From contig JAPLVS010000068.1 in assembly GCA_026396995.1 (NCBI GenBank), forward strand, positions 1 to 50,092: DNA of 50,092 bases. Direction: 5' to 3'. Position numbers and translations under genes: made by a program. Position 1 is the stretch's first letter, and each line of letters begins with the position of its first letter. Of the stretch, positions 41,849 through 50,092 are shown one piece after another. The notes below the pieces were generated by a model that was not told where the DNA came from, made no database searches, and worked only from the letters and a program-made list of their open reading frames with translations. The DNA comes from Candidatus Iainarchaeum sp. Lineage in GTDB: Archaea; Iainarchaeota; Iainarchaeia; Iainarchaeales; DTGL01.

Positions 41849-43165
41849 ATGAAGCCAAGGCAGAGGAAAAGCCACGCTTTCCCAAAACAGAAAGCCGAGG
41901 CAGAACAGGCCGAAGCGCAAAACCCAGATGCGAGGTTTTCCTACACTTTCCAATTCGAACCCACTGCCAGCACAATGGCATACCGAAGGGCAGGGAGAAA
42001 AAGGGTTTCGCTGCCAATGCTGGCAGGCTGGCTTGACTCGCCAGATCCGGCAAAAAAACTGCTTGCAGCAAAGTCCATTGCCAAGTTCAAGCCCCAGACG
42101 CTGGAAAGGAATCTGAGCGAAGGGCAGCTGGTGAGGATTGCAAGGTTCGGCGGCTGGCCTAAAACACAAACGCAAGGCCAACAGGCACTGGCAATAATGT
42201 ACGCAAGGAAAGGCCCTGACGCGATATGGGCGCTCAAGGCAATGGCTGAAGGCCCGATATTTGAATTAAGGCCGGCTGCAGCCGATGCACTGGCAATGAT
42301 TTATGCAAAAATAGGCCCTAAAGCAATTCCCGAACTCAAGGGATTGCTTGAAAGCAAAAACCTATTCATAAACAACGCTGCGGGCCTCGCGCTTTTTGAA
42401 ATCTATTCCAAAATGGGAGCGGACGGCTGGGAAGAGATAAGGAAAATGCAGAAAGGCGAAGGCTATCCGATAGTGCCTGGCGGCGCATTGCTGATGCAGG
42501 AAGCAATCGAAAAGAGGGAAGGCATAACTGGGAGGCAAAAGAAGGTCAGGGAAAGGCTCGAACTGTTCCCGGAAGGCAAGGAGCGGAAACTGCTCCTTGC
42601 GGCAAGGGAACCGGCTTATGCCACCCCGCAAGCCAGGGCGCTTTTGAGGAGGACAGCCCTGATAAACCAAATCGCAGGCCAGCTCGAGGCAAAATATGGC
42701 AGGGCATTTATTGGAATAGTGGTTTTCGGGAGCGCCTCAAAAGGCTATTTCAAAAACGTTTCCGACCTGGACTTTGCGGTTATCGCAAAAGACGAGGCTG
42801 TTGCGGAAGAATTCACGCAGATCGCAGGGCAATACGAATGGTTGAGGCCCTGCATGAGCCATTTCGTGAACCCCGGCGGGAAGCAAAACCAGGCTCCGCT
42901 TTTTGCAGGCATTTTCTTCGGCAACAGGAAAAGGCTGCAAAACGCCCAGAAAAAAGCATTCAGCAGCAGGACTCCCGAACAATGGGATATAACCCGCGCG
43001 AAAATAGCCAAAGACGAAACAAATCTCCTAAAGGCCTTCGACAGGTTTGGAATCAAAAGCCCGAAAGAGCAAAGGAGATACATTGCTGCAGCCGCAATGA
43101 GAGTGCCGCCCCCATACAATGAAATGAAGGCGCTGATGGAAAGCAGGCGGCGCCAAAAGCGCTGA
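41849..43165 (+). CDS. HEAT-like repeat protein fused to a nucleotidyltransferase domain
   Basis: 438 residues. Residues 1-45 are a basic/acidic linker, 55-210 an array of helical repeats (SPDPAKKLLAAKSIAKFKP, GPDAIWALKAMAEGP, IGPKAIPELKGLLESKN) like HEAT/armadillo. Residues about 273-320 show a polymerase beta-type nucleotidyltransferase core: GIVVFGSASKGYFKNVSDLD with GS...SDxD. The end is basic. I know of no family with this pairing. It may adenylate or uridylate a substrate held by the repeats. A CTTTTATTT box lies about 28 bp before the ATG. Confidence 0.7.
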   Translation: MKPRQRKSHAFPKQKAEAEQAEAQNPDARFSYTFQFEPTASTMAYRRAGRKRVSLPMLAGWLDSPDPAKKLLAAKSIAKFKPQTLERNLSEGQLVRIARFGGWPKTQTQGQQALAIMYARKGPDAIWALKAMAEGPIFELRPAAADALAMIYAKIGPKAIPELKGLLESKNLFINNAAGLALFEIYSKMGADGWEEIRKMQKGEGYPIVPGGALLMQEAIEKREGITGRQKKVRERLELFPEGKERKLLLAAREPAYATPQARALLRRTALINQIAGQLEAKYGRAFIGIVVFGSASKGYFKNVSDLDFAVIAKDEAVAEEFTQIAGQYEWLRPCMSHFVNPGGKQNQAPLFAGIFFGNRKRLQNAQKKAFSSRTPEQWDITRAKIAKDETNLLKAFDRFGIKSPKEQRRYIAAAAMRVPPPYNEMKALMESRRRQKR

Positions 43166-43202
43166 TTCAACGCTTTTAATCCTATTCTCCCAAATTCCCT
43201 AT

Positions 43203-43286
43203 ATGCCGGTTTCTTTCCAGTCCGAAAAGCACTCCGATTCGGAAATGAAGAGATTCAGGGGAAATGAACTCTCAGCCCATTTATAA
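43203..43286 (+). pseudogene. Possible truncated gene start, 27 codons
   Basis: Reads MPVSFQSEKHSDSEMKRFRG then NELSAHL and stop. A TATA-like TTTTAATCC lies about 25 bp upstream, so a promoter and start are intact, but the product is too short to be functional unless it is a microprotein. From about 43280 the sequence turns A+T-rich. No other copy of the protein is in the window. Confidence 0.35.
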
Positions 43287-43352
43287 ATAATCTCCGCATA
43301 AAATAATTACATGCACTGTGCTCAGTTCTGAATTAGTTTGTGAGGAGATTTT

Positions 43353-44492
43353 TTGCAAAAATTGTGTTTTAATGGGGGGATAAGGAGAAAAAATAAGGGC
43401 GGAATTTACCTTACAGTCTATTCCACGCCTTTTGCGAGATTTCTTCTGGAAAACGGCATTGACAGAATTAGCCTTGTTTTTAACGGCAATTCATTTGTAA
43501 TAAGGAGGGGCAAGAACAGCAAGGTAACCATGGAGCGCCTGAACAGAAATCAACCGCTGTGTGTTTTTTCAGTTACAAAAATTATCCCAAACTCACTAAA
43601 AGAAAAAGCCATTACTTTACGCCGGCAACTGAGAGTAAATGTTTTGGTTGAAAATTTTTGCTCCGAAATAGATATAAGGAAACATAATAAATCTGTCAAT
43701 TCACTTGAGCCTTCAAGTAGGATGGAACCCGTTAAAGAAAATGAAAAAATTGACATTGGCTGTGCCATCACCTGCTTTCGGTCAAAAAACAGTTCTTTTT
43801 ATAGGTTCTCAGTAAGGCACAGAATACTCGAAGAAATAGCAGATAAAAAGGAGGAAATTATCTTAGGAAGAGAAAAAAACGGCAATTTCACCATTAGAAA
43901 AAATCCAAAAGGAAAAAAATTACACCTATACCGCTATCCAAATGGCCACCCGCTTGCATATTTGCAAATATCCCAAAAATTCCTGACCAAAAAAGAGAAA
44001 GAGATATTCAAAAATGGCCGAAGGAGCATTTCTTACAGGGCTTTTCTTTCGGAAAAAGAATTTGAATTGGATATTAGTAAATTTTTTAACGCCAAGGAAG
44101 AAAGAGAATTAGCATATTCTTTACTTAAAAAAGGAGTAGAAATCAGCATCCCGAAAATGGGAGAAAGACAGGGGGATATTATTCTGAAAAAGTCCGGAAT
44201 TCAAATTGAAATAACCAACCTTCTGCCGGGCAAAGCCTCGAATAAAAATAACGCCCACGGAGAAGGCATCCACATTAACGGGCGGCTTTGTGAAGGATTT
44301 CTCAGAGTAAAAAAGCAGGAAACTCCTTTGTTCGTTGTTGTCTTCAACGAAAGGTGGGTTGAACAAAAATGGGTTGAACAACTAGTTCAACAGGTAAAAC
44401 CGGAAGTAATTGTCATCACAACAAATTTTAAGGACGATTGGGCCGAAGATGTTTCCCGCAAAATAGTTAATGCAGCAAACAAGGTGCTTTAG
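43353..44492 (+). CDS. Unknown protein with possible PD-(D/E)XK-like domain, upstream of lhr
   Basis: 379 residues, A+T-rich and unlike flanking genes in codon use (AGA, TTA, AAA). It begins with TTG, five bases after GAGGAG, one of the clearest Shine-Dalgarno sites in the window. Two parts near residues 17-50 and 150-205 look alike, each strand-rich with an arginine end (SLVFNGNSFVIRRG and EIILGREKNGNFTIRK), perhaps AbrB-like. The C-terminal third has GDIILKKSGIQIEITNL, with Asp275 and Glu286 followed by x-Thr, resembling a PD-(D/E)XK active site with Thr for Lys; then PLFVVVFNERW and VIVITTN strands. No gap before lhr, so translation is coupled. Function inferred only. Confidence 0.55.
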   Translation: MQKLCFNGGIRRKNKGGIYLTVYSTPFARFLLENGIDRISLVFNGNSFVIRRGKNSKVTMERLNRNQPLCVFSVTKIIPNSLKEKAITLRRQLRVNVLVENFCSEIDIRKHNKSVNSLEPSSRMEPVKENEKIDIGCAITCFRSKNSSFYRFSVRHRILEEIADKKEEIILGREKNGNFTIRKNPKGKKLHLYRYPNGHPLAYLQISQKFLTKKEKEIFKNGRRSISYRAFLSEKEFELDISKFFNAKEERELAYSLLKKGVEISIPKMGERQGDIILKKSGIQIEITNLLPGKASNKNNAHGEGIHINGRLCEGFLRVKKQETPLFVVVFNERWVEQKWVEQLVQQVKPEVIVITTNFKDDWAEDVSRKIVNAANKVL

Positions 44493-47078
44493 ATGATTGA
44501 ATTTGAAACAGAACCAGCCACCGATAAAGAAATATTCGATTCGCTTAACCCGCTACTTTCGAACTGGTTTAAGCAAACATTCGGCTCTTTCACCGAACCT
44601 CAGAAATATGCCATCATGAATATCCACAGCCTAAAAAACACCTTGATTACTGCCCCAACCGGGACTGGAAAAACACTATCTGCATTTACCGCTATTCTAA
44701 ACGAATTAATTTCTCTCTCGGAATACGGCCAGCTGGAGGATAGGGTTTACTGTATCTATTGCTCCCCGCTCCGTGCTTTGAGCAACGACATTGAAAAAAA
44801 TCTGAAAGAGCCCCTGGAAGAAATCACCGAAATAGCAAAAAAACAAGGAAAGAAAATCAACATACGCGTTGCAGTACGTACTGGCGACACTCCGGCAAGT
44901 GAACGGGCTAAAATGCTAAAAAAGCCGCCCCACCTCCTGATTTTAACGCCCGAAACATTAGCCATAATACTCAACAGCCCAAAATTTATTGAACATTTGA
45001 AAGGAACAAAATGGGTTATCATAGACGAAATCCATTCGCTTGCAGAAAACAAGCGCGGCGTGCACCTGAGCCTTTCGCTTGAAAGGCTGCAGGCATTGAA
45101 TCCGGACATCTGCCGCATCGGCTTAAGCGCCACGATTTCGCCTTTGGAAGAAGTGGCAAAGTTTTTGGCAGGCATGGAAAACGAAAAGGAGGAAAGGGAC
45201 TGCAAAATCGTGAATGTGCAGTTCACTAAAGGATTGGACCTGAAAGTCTTGAGCCCATTGCCAGACCTGATTAACACCACTGCGGAGCAGGTAAGCGAAA
45301 AATTGTACGAAAAACTCGATGAACTTATTCAGGCGCACAAAACCACACTTGTTTTCACGAACACGCGCTCTGCAACCGAAAGGGTTGTGAACCATCTCAA
45401 GGAAAAATTCCCAGGCAAATATGAAGGGCAGATCGGCGCACACCATTCATCGGTGAGCAGGGAAAAAAGGCTCAGCATAGAGGACAGGCTCAAGAAAGGC
45501 GAACTGAAGGCTGTTGTGTGCTCGACAAGCCTTGAGCTCGGCATAGACATCGGTTACATCGACCTTGTGGTATTGCTTGGCTCGCCAAAGAGCATTGCAA
45601 GGGCGCTGCAAAGAATCGGGAGGAGCGGGCACCATCTCCACGACACGATAAAGGGCCGCATAATTGTTCTGGACCGCGATGATTTGGTTGAATGTTCGGT
45701 TCTGCTGAAAAATGCGATAGAGCAGAGATTGGACAAAATCAGCGTGCCGAAAAACTGCCTTGATGTGCTTGCACAGCAGATTTACGGGATTGCGATTGCG
45801 GACAAAATCCATGAAAGGGATTTGTTCAACCTTGTGAGGAAAAGCTATTGCTATCACTCGCTTTCAAAAGCGGATTTCAACGAGGTCATATCCTACCTCA
45901 GCGGCGAATATACCTCACTTGAAACAAGGCATGTTTACGCGAAAATCTGGTACGACAAGGAAACAGGAATGATTGGAAGAAGGGGAAAATTCGCGCGCGT
46001 GATATATATGACCAATATCGGCACAATCCCTGACGAGGCGCACATAAAGGTCAAAATAGGCAATCACACAATCGGAAACATCGACGAGAACTTCCTTGAA
46101 AGGATGAAAAAGGGCGATGTTTTCGTGCTCGGCGGCGAAAATTTCGAATTCAAGTTTTCGCGCGGAATGACAGTGCAGGTGAAGGCAGCGGAATACAGGC
46201 CGCCGACAATTCCCACCTGGAGCTCAGAAATGCTTCCTTTGAGCTTCGATTTGGCCAACGAGATGCAAAAATTCAGGTATCTGATGGAGGAAAAACTAAA
46301 AGCGGGAATGAAAAGGAAAGAGGCAATGGAATTCCTCCAGAAATACCTTTACTGCGATGCGAATGCCGCCGAAGCGATTTTCAATTATTTCAGCGAACAA
46401 TACCGTTATTCCAAAATCCCGCACGAGAAGAGGATGGTCATTGAGCAGGTGAAAGAAGGGGATGAAAATTCCATCATATTTCATTCGCTTTACGGCAGGA
46501 GGGTGAACGATGCCCTCAGCCGCGCGTTCGCTTGGGCTCTCTCGAAAACAGTGCACACCGATGTCATGGTGAGCGTGAACGACAACGGCTTTGTGCTCAC
46601 AACAAACAAAAAAATGCCGATAGAGAACGCATTTACAGTGCTCGAAAAAAACGATTTGAAGGGAGTGCTCGAGAAAGCGATAGGAGATTCTGAAGTGCTC
46701 AAGAGAAGGTTCAGGCACTGCGCCACCCGCTCGCTCATGATTCTGCGCAATTACAAGGGCCGGGAGAAAAGCGTGGGAAAGCAGCAGATGAGCGCAAGGC
46801 TTCTTCTTAGCGCGGTAAGGGGAATTGACGATAATTTTTCAATCCTTAAGGAGGCAAAGCGCGAAGTGATGGAAGACCTTATGGATATCGAAAGTGCGAA
46901 AAAAGTCATCGCGATGGTGAATTCCGGCAAAATAAAAGTGGAAAAGCTCCAGCTCGAAACGCCGAGCCCTTTCGCTTTCGGCATTTACGCGATGGGCCGC
47001 ATGGACCTGATGAAAATGGAATCAAGGCTCGAATTCATCAAAAGAATGCACGAAAAGGTGCTAAGCAAGATAGGCTAA
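44493..47078 (+). CDS. lhr: Lhr-type superfamily 2 DNA helicase
   Basis: 861 residues, Lhr-core length. Motifs: TAPTGTGKTLSAF (I), YCSPLRALSNDIEKN (Ia), ILTPETL (Ib), VIIDEIHSL (II), LSATISPLEEV (III), LVFTNTRSATERV (IV), VCSTSLELGIDIGYID (V) and RALQRIGRSGHH (VI), followed by the winged helix and Lhr-specific C-terminal region. It is a 3'-5' DNA helicase linked to repair. The stretch 44493 to about 45050 uses CTA, CGT and CGG codons that are rare in the rest, where AGG and CTG/CTT prevail, so the gene may be a recombinant of two lineages. Start is directly after the previous stop. Confidence 0.92.
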   Translation: MIEFETEPATDKEIFDSLNPLLSNWFKQTFGSFTEPQKYAIMNIHSLKNTLITAPTGTGKTLSAFTAILNELISLSEYGQLEDRVYCIYCSPLRALSNDIEKNLKEPLEEITEIAKKQGKKINIRVAVRTGDTPASERAKMLKKPPHLLILTPETLAIILNSPKFIEHLKGTKWVIIDEIHSLAENKRGVHLSLSLERLQALNPDICRIGLSATISPLEEVAKFLAGMENEKEERDCKIVNVQFTKGLDLKVLSPLPDLINTTAEQVSEKLYEKLDELIQAHKTTLVFTNTRSATERVVNHLKEKFPGKYEGQIGAHHSSVSREKRLSIEDRLKKGELKAVVCSTSLELGIDIGYIDLVVLLGSPKSIARALQRIGRSGHHLHDTIKGRIIVLDRDDLVECSVLLKNAIEQRLDKISVPKNCLDVLAQQIYGIAIADKIHERDLFNLVRKSYCYHSLSKADFNEVISYLSGEYTSLETRHVYAKIWYDKETGMIGRRGKFARVIYMTNIGTIPDEAHIKVKIGNHTIGNIDENFLERMKKGDVFVLGGENFEFKFSRGMTVQVKAAEYRPPTIPTWSSEMLPLSFDLANEMQKFRYLMEEKLKAGMKRKEAMEFLQKYLYCDANAAEAIFNYFSEQYRYSKIPHEKRMVIEQVKEGDENSIIFHSLYGRRVNDALSRAFAWALSKTVHTDVMVSVNDNGFVLTTNKKMPIENAFTVLEKNDLKGVLEKAIGDSEVLKRRFRHCATRSLMILRNYKGREKSVGKQQMSARLLLSAVRGIDDNFSILKEAKREVMEDLMDIESAKKVIAMVNSGKIKVEKLQLETPSPFAFGIYAMGRMDLMKMESRLEFIKRMHEKVLSKIG

Positions 47079-47102
47079 AGGCAATGGCCAATAAAATGCC
47101 TT

Positions 47103-47723
47103 TCATTGATTTCCTGCGCAATTTGTTACGCCATCCTTGGTGAAGCAGCCCTCTATCCATTGCAGGCCCATTAAGCCGCAAATAATGTAAAGCTCGTTGT
47201 CTGCATTGCCTAAATATATTCTTGCAGTAAGGCCTTCGTGCAAAACCGGCTGGTCTTCAACCGAATCGGCTATACACCCGCTCACGCTGCACGCTTCCCC
47301 GCCTGGAGTCACAATCTGGAGCCTGTCACCAGGCAAGGGCGCCCCTTTCAAATATTTTCCAATTGCAATATCAGAATATGTAAACATTGCGAGGATATCT
47401 TCTTCTGCCAAAGGCCCCTGCCCCGCATTAGTGAGATATAGTTCCACACGCCTTTCCTTTTCTTTTGGGTCAAGGATTTCAATGCCGTTCACATCCAAAG
47501 CCTTGACTTCCGCTTTCTCAACTTTGCCTTCCACAATGTAATCCGCCTGTTCCTCAATGTACTTGGAATCGCCGCATTCCGCAATCAGCATGTTGCTGCC
47601 GCCGACGCCAATCACCTTTACCGGCGCGCTGTTCATGGGAAAGAAAACAAGGAAGCCGGCAATTACTACCGCCAAAATTGCAAAGCCTGCAAGAGCATAG
47701 AGCAATTTTTTGTTTTTGGCCAT
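47103..47723 (-). CDS. Single-pass membrane protein with extracytoplasmic domain
   Basis: 206 residues. Short basic N-tail, membrane helix (ALAGFAILAVVIAGFLVFF) and an outer beta-rich domain with several Cys (AECGDSKYI, GGEACSVSGCI, YIICGLM, GCFTKDGVTNCAG). Not recognised. It lies antisense between lhr and the metallophosphoesterase, splitting what is often a neighbouring pair in other archaea. Confidence 0.65.
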   Translation of the reverse strand: MAKNKKLLYALAGFAILAVVIAGFLVFFPMNSAPVKVIGVGGSNMLIAECGDSKYIEEQADYIVEGKVEKAEVKALDVNGIEILDPKEKERRVELYLTNAGQGPLAEEDILAMFTYSDIAIGKYLKGAPLPGDRLQIVTPGGEACSVSGCIADSVEDQPVLHEGLTARIYLGNADNELYIICGLMGLQWIEGCFTKDGVTNCAGNQ

Positions 47724-47881
47724 TGGATCCCTCCGTCAAAAAGGCAACAAATGCCGCAATATAAACGAAGTTTCGGTTAATAAGCATTGCGGGGCTATTC
47801 GGCTGGCTGAATTCAAAAAGGAAGGGAAATAACGGCACTTTTAATATTATTTTCTAATCAGGTTATTAGCTGGCGTCAAAG

Positions 47882-48634
47882 ATGAATGAAAAGAAAGAAA
47901 TTCTCAAAGGGATGAGGCCAGTTAATCTTGGCCTCTTCTTTGAAAAGGAAAAAATCCTTGCAATCGCAGACCTGCATTTGGGTTATGAGGAAATGCTGAA
48001 CGCGCAGGGCGTTTTCTTGCCGCGCACGAATTTTGAAAAAATCAGGAAGGCTCTGGATGAAATGCTCAAGGAATTGCCAAAATTAGACATAATCGTCATC
48101 CTCGGGGACTTGAAGCACGAGTTCGGCTTCATCTCGCAGCAGGAATGGAAGGAAGTCATCGAAATGCTCCAGTTCCTGCAGAAGCACTGCAAAAAAATCG
48201 TGCTCATAAAAGGAAACCATGACAAAATTTTGGGACCGCTTGTGAAATGGGAAGGACTCAAAATCGAGGAAGAATTCTACATAACCAAGGCGGGTGTTTT
48301 GTTCCTGCATGGGGATAAAATTTCTGCAAGCGATAATTTCCAGAAAGCGAAAACCATCGTCATTGGCCACGAGCATCCCGCGGTTTCATTGAGGGAAGGG
48401 ATAAAATCTGAAATGTTCAAGTGCTTCCTGAAAGGCAAATTCAAAGGCAAAAATCTGGTCATATTGCCGAGCCTTGACTTGGTTTCCACAGGCACAAACA
48501 TTTTGAGGGAAAAACTTCTCAGCCCCTTCCTTAAGCAGGATTTGGGCAATTTCGAGTGCTGGCTTGTGGAAGACAAGGCGTATTATTTCGGGAGACTAAC
48601 GGAACTGCGATACAAAAATATATTAACAAGGTAA
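47882..48634 (+). CDS. Metallophosphoesterase of the type often associated with Lhr
   Basis: 250 residues. Calcineurin-like motifs: ADLHLGYEE (DxH), VILGDLKHEFG (GDxxH), IKGNHDK (GNHD), LHGDKI and VIGHEHPAV (GHxH). Archaeal members sit next to DNA helicases and probably act as nucleases or phosphatases in the same repair path. The ATG at 47882 follows a TTTTAATATTATT stretch 30-40 bp upstream. Confidence 0.88.
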   Translation: MNEKKEILKGMRPVNLGLFFEKEKILAIADLHLGYEEMLNAQGVFLPRTNFEKIRKALDEMLKELPKLDIIVILGDLKHEFGFISQQEWKEVIEMLQFLQKHCKKIVLIKGNHDKILGPLVKWEGLKIEEEFYITKAGVLFLHGDKISASDNFQKAKTIVIGHEHPAVSLREGIKSEMFKCFLKGKFKGKNLVILPSLDLVSTGTNILREKLLSPFLKQDLGNFECWLVEDKAYYFGRLTELRYKNILTR

Positions 48635-48650
48635 ATGCTAATACTAAAGA

Positions 48651-50092
48651 ATGAAACATGCAAAAACAGCGCTCTTCTGCCTTTTTGCGGTGACTCTGCT
48701 TTTATTAGAGGGATGCACGCAAACAAAAGAAGGCCTTGCAACACTCGAAAGCAAAGACGCCATATACTTTGAAGAACCGCAAACTGCAACCTTCACCCTT
48801 GACCTTTCAAACAACGTGGCGAAGTACAATTTCAAAGACATATCAAATCCGGTAGAAAACTCCAACCTGACGCTTGAAACCCTACACCAAAACTGCGGCA
48901 TAAACCAAATATCGTCCTATGAACCTTCTTACGAAACCAAATACTATTCGGACGAACCACAATACAAACTTGCCACAGGAATCGGGTACCACGTGCACCT
49001 AAGCCCTTCAATACCATGCACAATAACCCTTACTGGAAGCCCATGGCAATTCCAGCCTTTCGCCCTGACCGCAAACAAATGGCATTTCATCGGAACACCA
49101 TACACAACAGTGACAAAAGAACAAATAAAAGGCACATGCGAAACCGCAAACCTTTCCATAGAATACGACGACTACACCAGCGGCTCGCTGAAAACAATTA
49201 CCAATGTCACAAAACTTGAACCGGGAAAAGCCTACTGGGTAAAAAGCACGCAAAACTGCACGCTACAGACAACTCAAACCCCAACTCCAACACCCACACC
49301 AACCCCGTCACTTACACCAACCCCTACTCCGACTCCCACGCCGACCCCCACATCCACGCCAACACCGACGCCTGCACCCGCCGATGGGGAACCTGTTACA
49401 ATTTACGTCGGCGGCGCGCCAGCCCAGTTCAATGATTCCGGGACAGTGAAAACATTGAAACTTATAAGCCGCCAAGACGCAAACGACCTGCAGATCTGCA
49501 ATGTAGAAATGAACGACCTGCAGGGAACTTCTGCTTACCCTTACAGGCTTATCAATGGCGTTCCATTCGGTTTTAGTTTAGACCGCCAATCCGGATTCCT
49601 TGTAGTTGGTGCCACGACGAACGGCTGCAAAATCCTGATATACAGCAAAAGCAATGTGTCATGCAAAGACAGCGACCAAACGGTTTTCATTGTAAACCCG
49701 GATGGCAGCACAAGCTGGCCGCCAGGCAACGACAGGTATACCACGGGCGGAATCGACATAACAAACCAGTACGCGATCCTGTACGTTGAAGACAAGTGCG
49801 CCAAAAGGACAGTAAACAGCAATGGAACCTCCAGATATGACCCTGTGCTGGCAGGAGAGTACGTGCTCGAGATGGCTTGTGTTAACGGCCTGGCGCCAGG
49901 GGCAGTGGAAACCCAGTGCCAGAACGGATGCAGCAACGGGCAATGCAACCCGTGCACCCCGAAAACCTGCACAGACCAAAACTGGCAATGCGGAACAGGA
50001 AACGAACCAAACTGCAACACAACAATAAACTGCGGAAACTGCACAACCGGAACATGCCAAAACAACAAATGCATCGATTCAAACAATCCAAA
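48651..50092 (+). CDS. Secreted lipoprotein with Pro/Thr linker and Cys-rich end (3' end outside window)
   Basis: At least 480 residues; the frame is open at the window edge. Lipobox-like LLEGCTQ follows a hydrophobic signal. The first outer domain (about 25-205) has scattered Cys; a Pro-Thr linker of about 35 residues is encoded near 49277-49380; a second beta-rich domain (VTIYVGGAPAQFND) leads to a Cys-rich part with CQNGCSNGQCNPC and WQCGTGNEPNCN, similar in style to the Cys module of the 1572 protein. Codon use is Ala/Thr-rich with ACA and AAC. Starts 17 bases after the phosphoesterase stop; an AATATATTAAC box overlaps the end of that gene. Confidence 0.85.
   Translation, partial: MKHAKTALFCLFAVTLLLLEGCTQTKEGLATLESKDAIYFEEPQTATFTLDLSNNVAKYNFKDISNPVENSNLTLETLHQNCGINQISSYEPSYETKYYSDEPQYKLATGIGYHVHLSPSIPCTITLTGSPWQFQPFALTANKWHFIGTPYTTVTKEQIKGTCETANLSIEYDDYTSGSLKTITNVTKLEPGKAYWVKSTQNCTLQTTQTPTPTPTPTPSLTPTPTPTPTPTPTSTPTPTPAPADGEPVTIYVGGAPAQFNDSGTVKTLKLISRQDANDLQICNVEMNDLQGTSAYPYRLINGVPFGFSLDRQSGFLVVGATTNGCKILIYSKSNVSCKDSDQTVFIVNPDGSTSWPPGNDRYTTGGIDITNQYAILYVEDKCAKRTVNSNGTSRYDPVLAGEYVLEMACVNGLAPGAVETQCQNGCSNGQCNPCTPKTCTDQNWQCGTGNEPNCNTTINCGNCTTGTCQNNKCIDSNNP
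49277..49380 (+). repeat. Pro-Thr coding tandem repeat
   Basis: About 34 codons, nearly all Pro or Thr, in alternating CCN ACN. Codons vary, so it is protein-level repetition and not a recent slippage. It forms an extended linker, probably a site for O-linked sugars. Confidence 0.75.

Noticed and set aside
41762-42181. N-terminal extension of the PPC protein
   Set aside because: Antisense to the HEAT-nucleotidyltransferase gene; Trp/Cys/Pro-rich and not like the family.
49277-49380. CRISPR-like or satellite repeat
   Set aside because: Period is two codons with variable third bases; it encodes a Pro-Thr linker in an open frame.

Overview
The window is archaeal DNA. It encodes diphthine synthase, a Trm5-type tRNA methyltransferase, NucS, an Lhr-type helicase, DUF63 and DUF357 proteins, a four-subunit ferredoxin-dependent 2-oxoacid oxidoreductase and a single-domain KaiC-like ATPase. 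Many genes have a TATA-like box 24-30 bp before the start codon, which suggests leaderless mRNAs. Distal operon genes instead use ATGA overlaps and GGTGA-type ribosome sites. Genes are densely packed, AGG is the favoured Arg codon, and many products are unknown secreted or membrane proteins. This fits an uncultivated small-genome archaeon, possibly DPANN (for example Diapherotrites-like). No rRNA or tRNA gene is present to place it, so the lineage is an inference.

Layout. 1-7.5 kb holds secreted proteins: a protein cut by the window edge, its paralogue with an M64-like zinc protease domain, a 981-residue FN3/PKD surface protein and a small membrane-anchored protein. 7.6-11.6 kb holds ScpB, an endonuclease IV-like protein, a flavin reductase, an MscS channel and ScpA. 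11.7-19.9 kb holds a KaiC-like ATPase, a JAMM-like protein, a kinase with a probable frameshift, adenylate kinase, Trm5, the DUF63-dphB-DUF357 operon, a triple-HTH protein, acylphosphatase and orphans. 19.9-23.3 kb is the 2-oxoacid:ferredoxin oxidoreductase operon (gamma, delta, CutA, alpha, beta). 23.3-31.5 kb holds a methyltransferase, a candidate structured RNA, a small zinc protein, dCTP deaminase with a DHH phosphoesterase, a Cys-rich lipoprotein, a 54-residue protein and two metallopeptidases (M29-like, M24). 31.5-34 kb holds two paralogous membrane-anchored proteins around an unrelated one.

Two places look like recent transfer. At 34.1-37.0 kb an AbiE-type toxin-antitoxin pair and a complete nucS lie between a 5' remnant and a 3' remnant of another nucS, as if a resident nucS had been displaced by an island carrying its own copy. 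At 43.2-45.05 kb an A+T-rich segment starts just after a truncated ORF that has its own promoter, encodes a putative nuclease, and runs into the 5' quarter of an lhr helicase gene whose remainder has host-like codon use.

The remaining right part (37-43 kb and 47-50 kb) holds enolase, PRPP synthetase, RidA, a PPC/DUF296 protein, a HEAT-nucleotidyltransferase fusion, the Lhr-associated type of metallophosphoesterase and secreted proteins. The last, a Pro/Thr-linker lipoprotein, runs off the window. I saw no CRISPR array, insertion sequence, rRNA or tRNA.
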